Shown here piece by piece: positions 63,794-64,000 of a stretch of DNA of 64,000 bases. Below the pieces are notes generated by a model. That model searched no databases. It worked only from the letters and a program-made list of their open reading frames with translations, and was not told the origin of the DNA. The position numbers and the translations under genes are program-made. Source of the stretch: Acanthacorydalis orientalis (Eukaryota; Arthropoda; Insecta; Megaloptera; Corydalidae). Location: positions 11,799,187 to 11,863,186 of the forward strand of contig CM068320.1 in assembly GCA_034766995.1 (NCBI GenBank), in the 5' to 3' direction. Each line of letters starts with the position of its first letter. Within the stretch, counting starts at the first letter, position 1.

Positions 63794-64000
63794 CAGTGTT
63801 TCTCAACCTTTTTTTAGCCCGTGGCCCCTTTACAACCTTGTTTCCTTCCTGTGGCACCCTTGTCTTACTGGTAGAAAGGTAGCTATTTAAATGTTTTGTT
63901 TGTAAATAGAACATGTCTTATTATAATTCGTATAATTTATACAAAATACAATAATTAAATAAAAATTTGTACTTTAAGTATTTCTCTATCAAGGTGCTTG
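63794..64000 (+). mobile_element. Left end of a hAT-like element, cut by the window edge
   Basis: CAGTGTTTCTCAACCTTTTT followed by a GGCCCC-containing stretch is a typical hAT terminal sequence. The element continues past the window, so its other end, target duplication and coding content are unknown. Confidence 0.5.

Overview
This window looks like nuclear DNA of an insect, most likely a hymenopteran or a similarly AT-rich genome. The reasons are a very high A+T content, spliced genes with GTAAGT/GTATGT donors, several families of decayed mariner and piggyBac elements, an Osiris-like exon, and dozens of long (AT)n tracts. No genus can be named from the sequence alone. Nothing bacterial, viral or CRISPR-like was seen.

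Layout. Bases 1-29000 hold no convincing host gene. They are AT-rich DNA with (AT)n microsatellites and transposon debris: a full-length but broken mariner (5995-7283), two 917-bp mariner deletion derivatives (10118-11034 and 20744-21660), a 565-bp mariner remnant with ends like the cecropia/Hsmar1 group (19338-19902), RTE-like retroposon 3' tails (11907-12153 and 27047-27094), and a TTAA-flanked piggyBac-type MITE (25140-25469). At 29117-29934 a long-TIR element carries a second TTAA-type MITE inside it. From 30498 to 37129, on the minus strand, two exons with matching splice phase suggest a small secreted or membrane protein with an Osiris/DUF1676-like C-terminus. Its putative 6.2-kb intron contains a mariner fragment and a hAT-like element.

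From 37983 to 47315 the DNA is again transposon-rich: a pogo/Tigger remnant, a fold-back MITE, a piggyBac remnant, and a pair of 250-bp inverted repeats. These inverted repeats enclose a 900-bp CA/TA repeat block, with an 18-bp minisatellite, and a broken mariner.

The gene-dense part is 49.5-57.1 kb. A seven-exon ALG8 glucosyltransferase gene on the plus strand (N-glycan precursor assembly in the ER) sits between two minus-strand, single-exon genes for related leucine-rich-repeat membrane proteins. ALG8 has an apparent one-base frame problem at the start of exon 6. The right end (57-64 kb) is AT-rich, with a duplicated 115-bp repeat, a retrotransposon RT-tail fragment, a 17-bp RNA-type hairpin and, at the edge, the first part of a hAT-like element. 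No clearly new biological system is evident; the most unusual items are the nested and fold-back repeats and the large inverted repeat.
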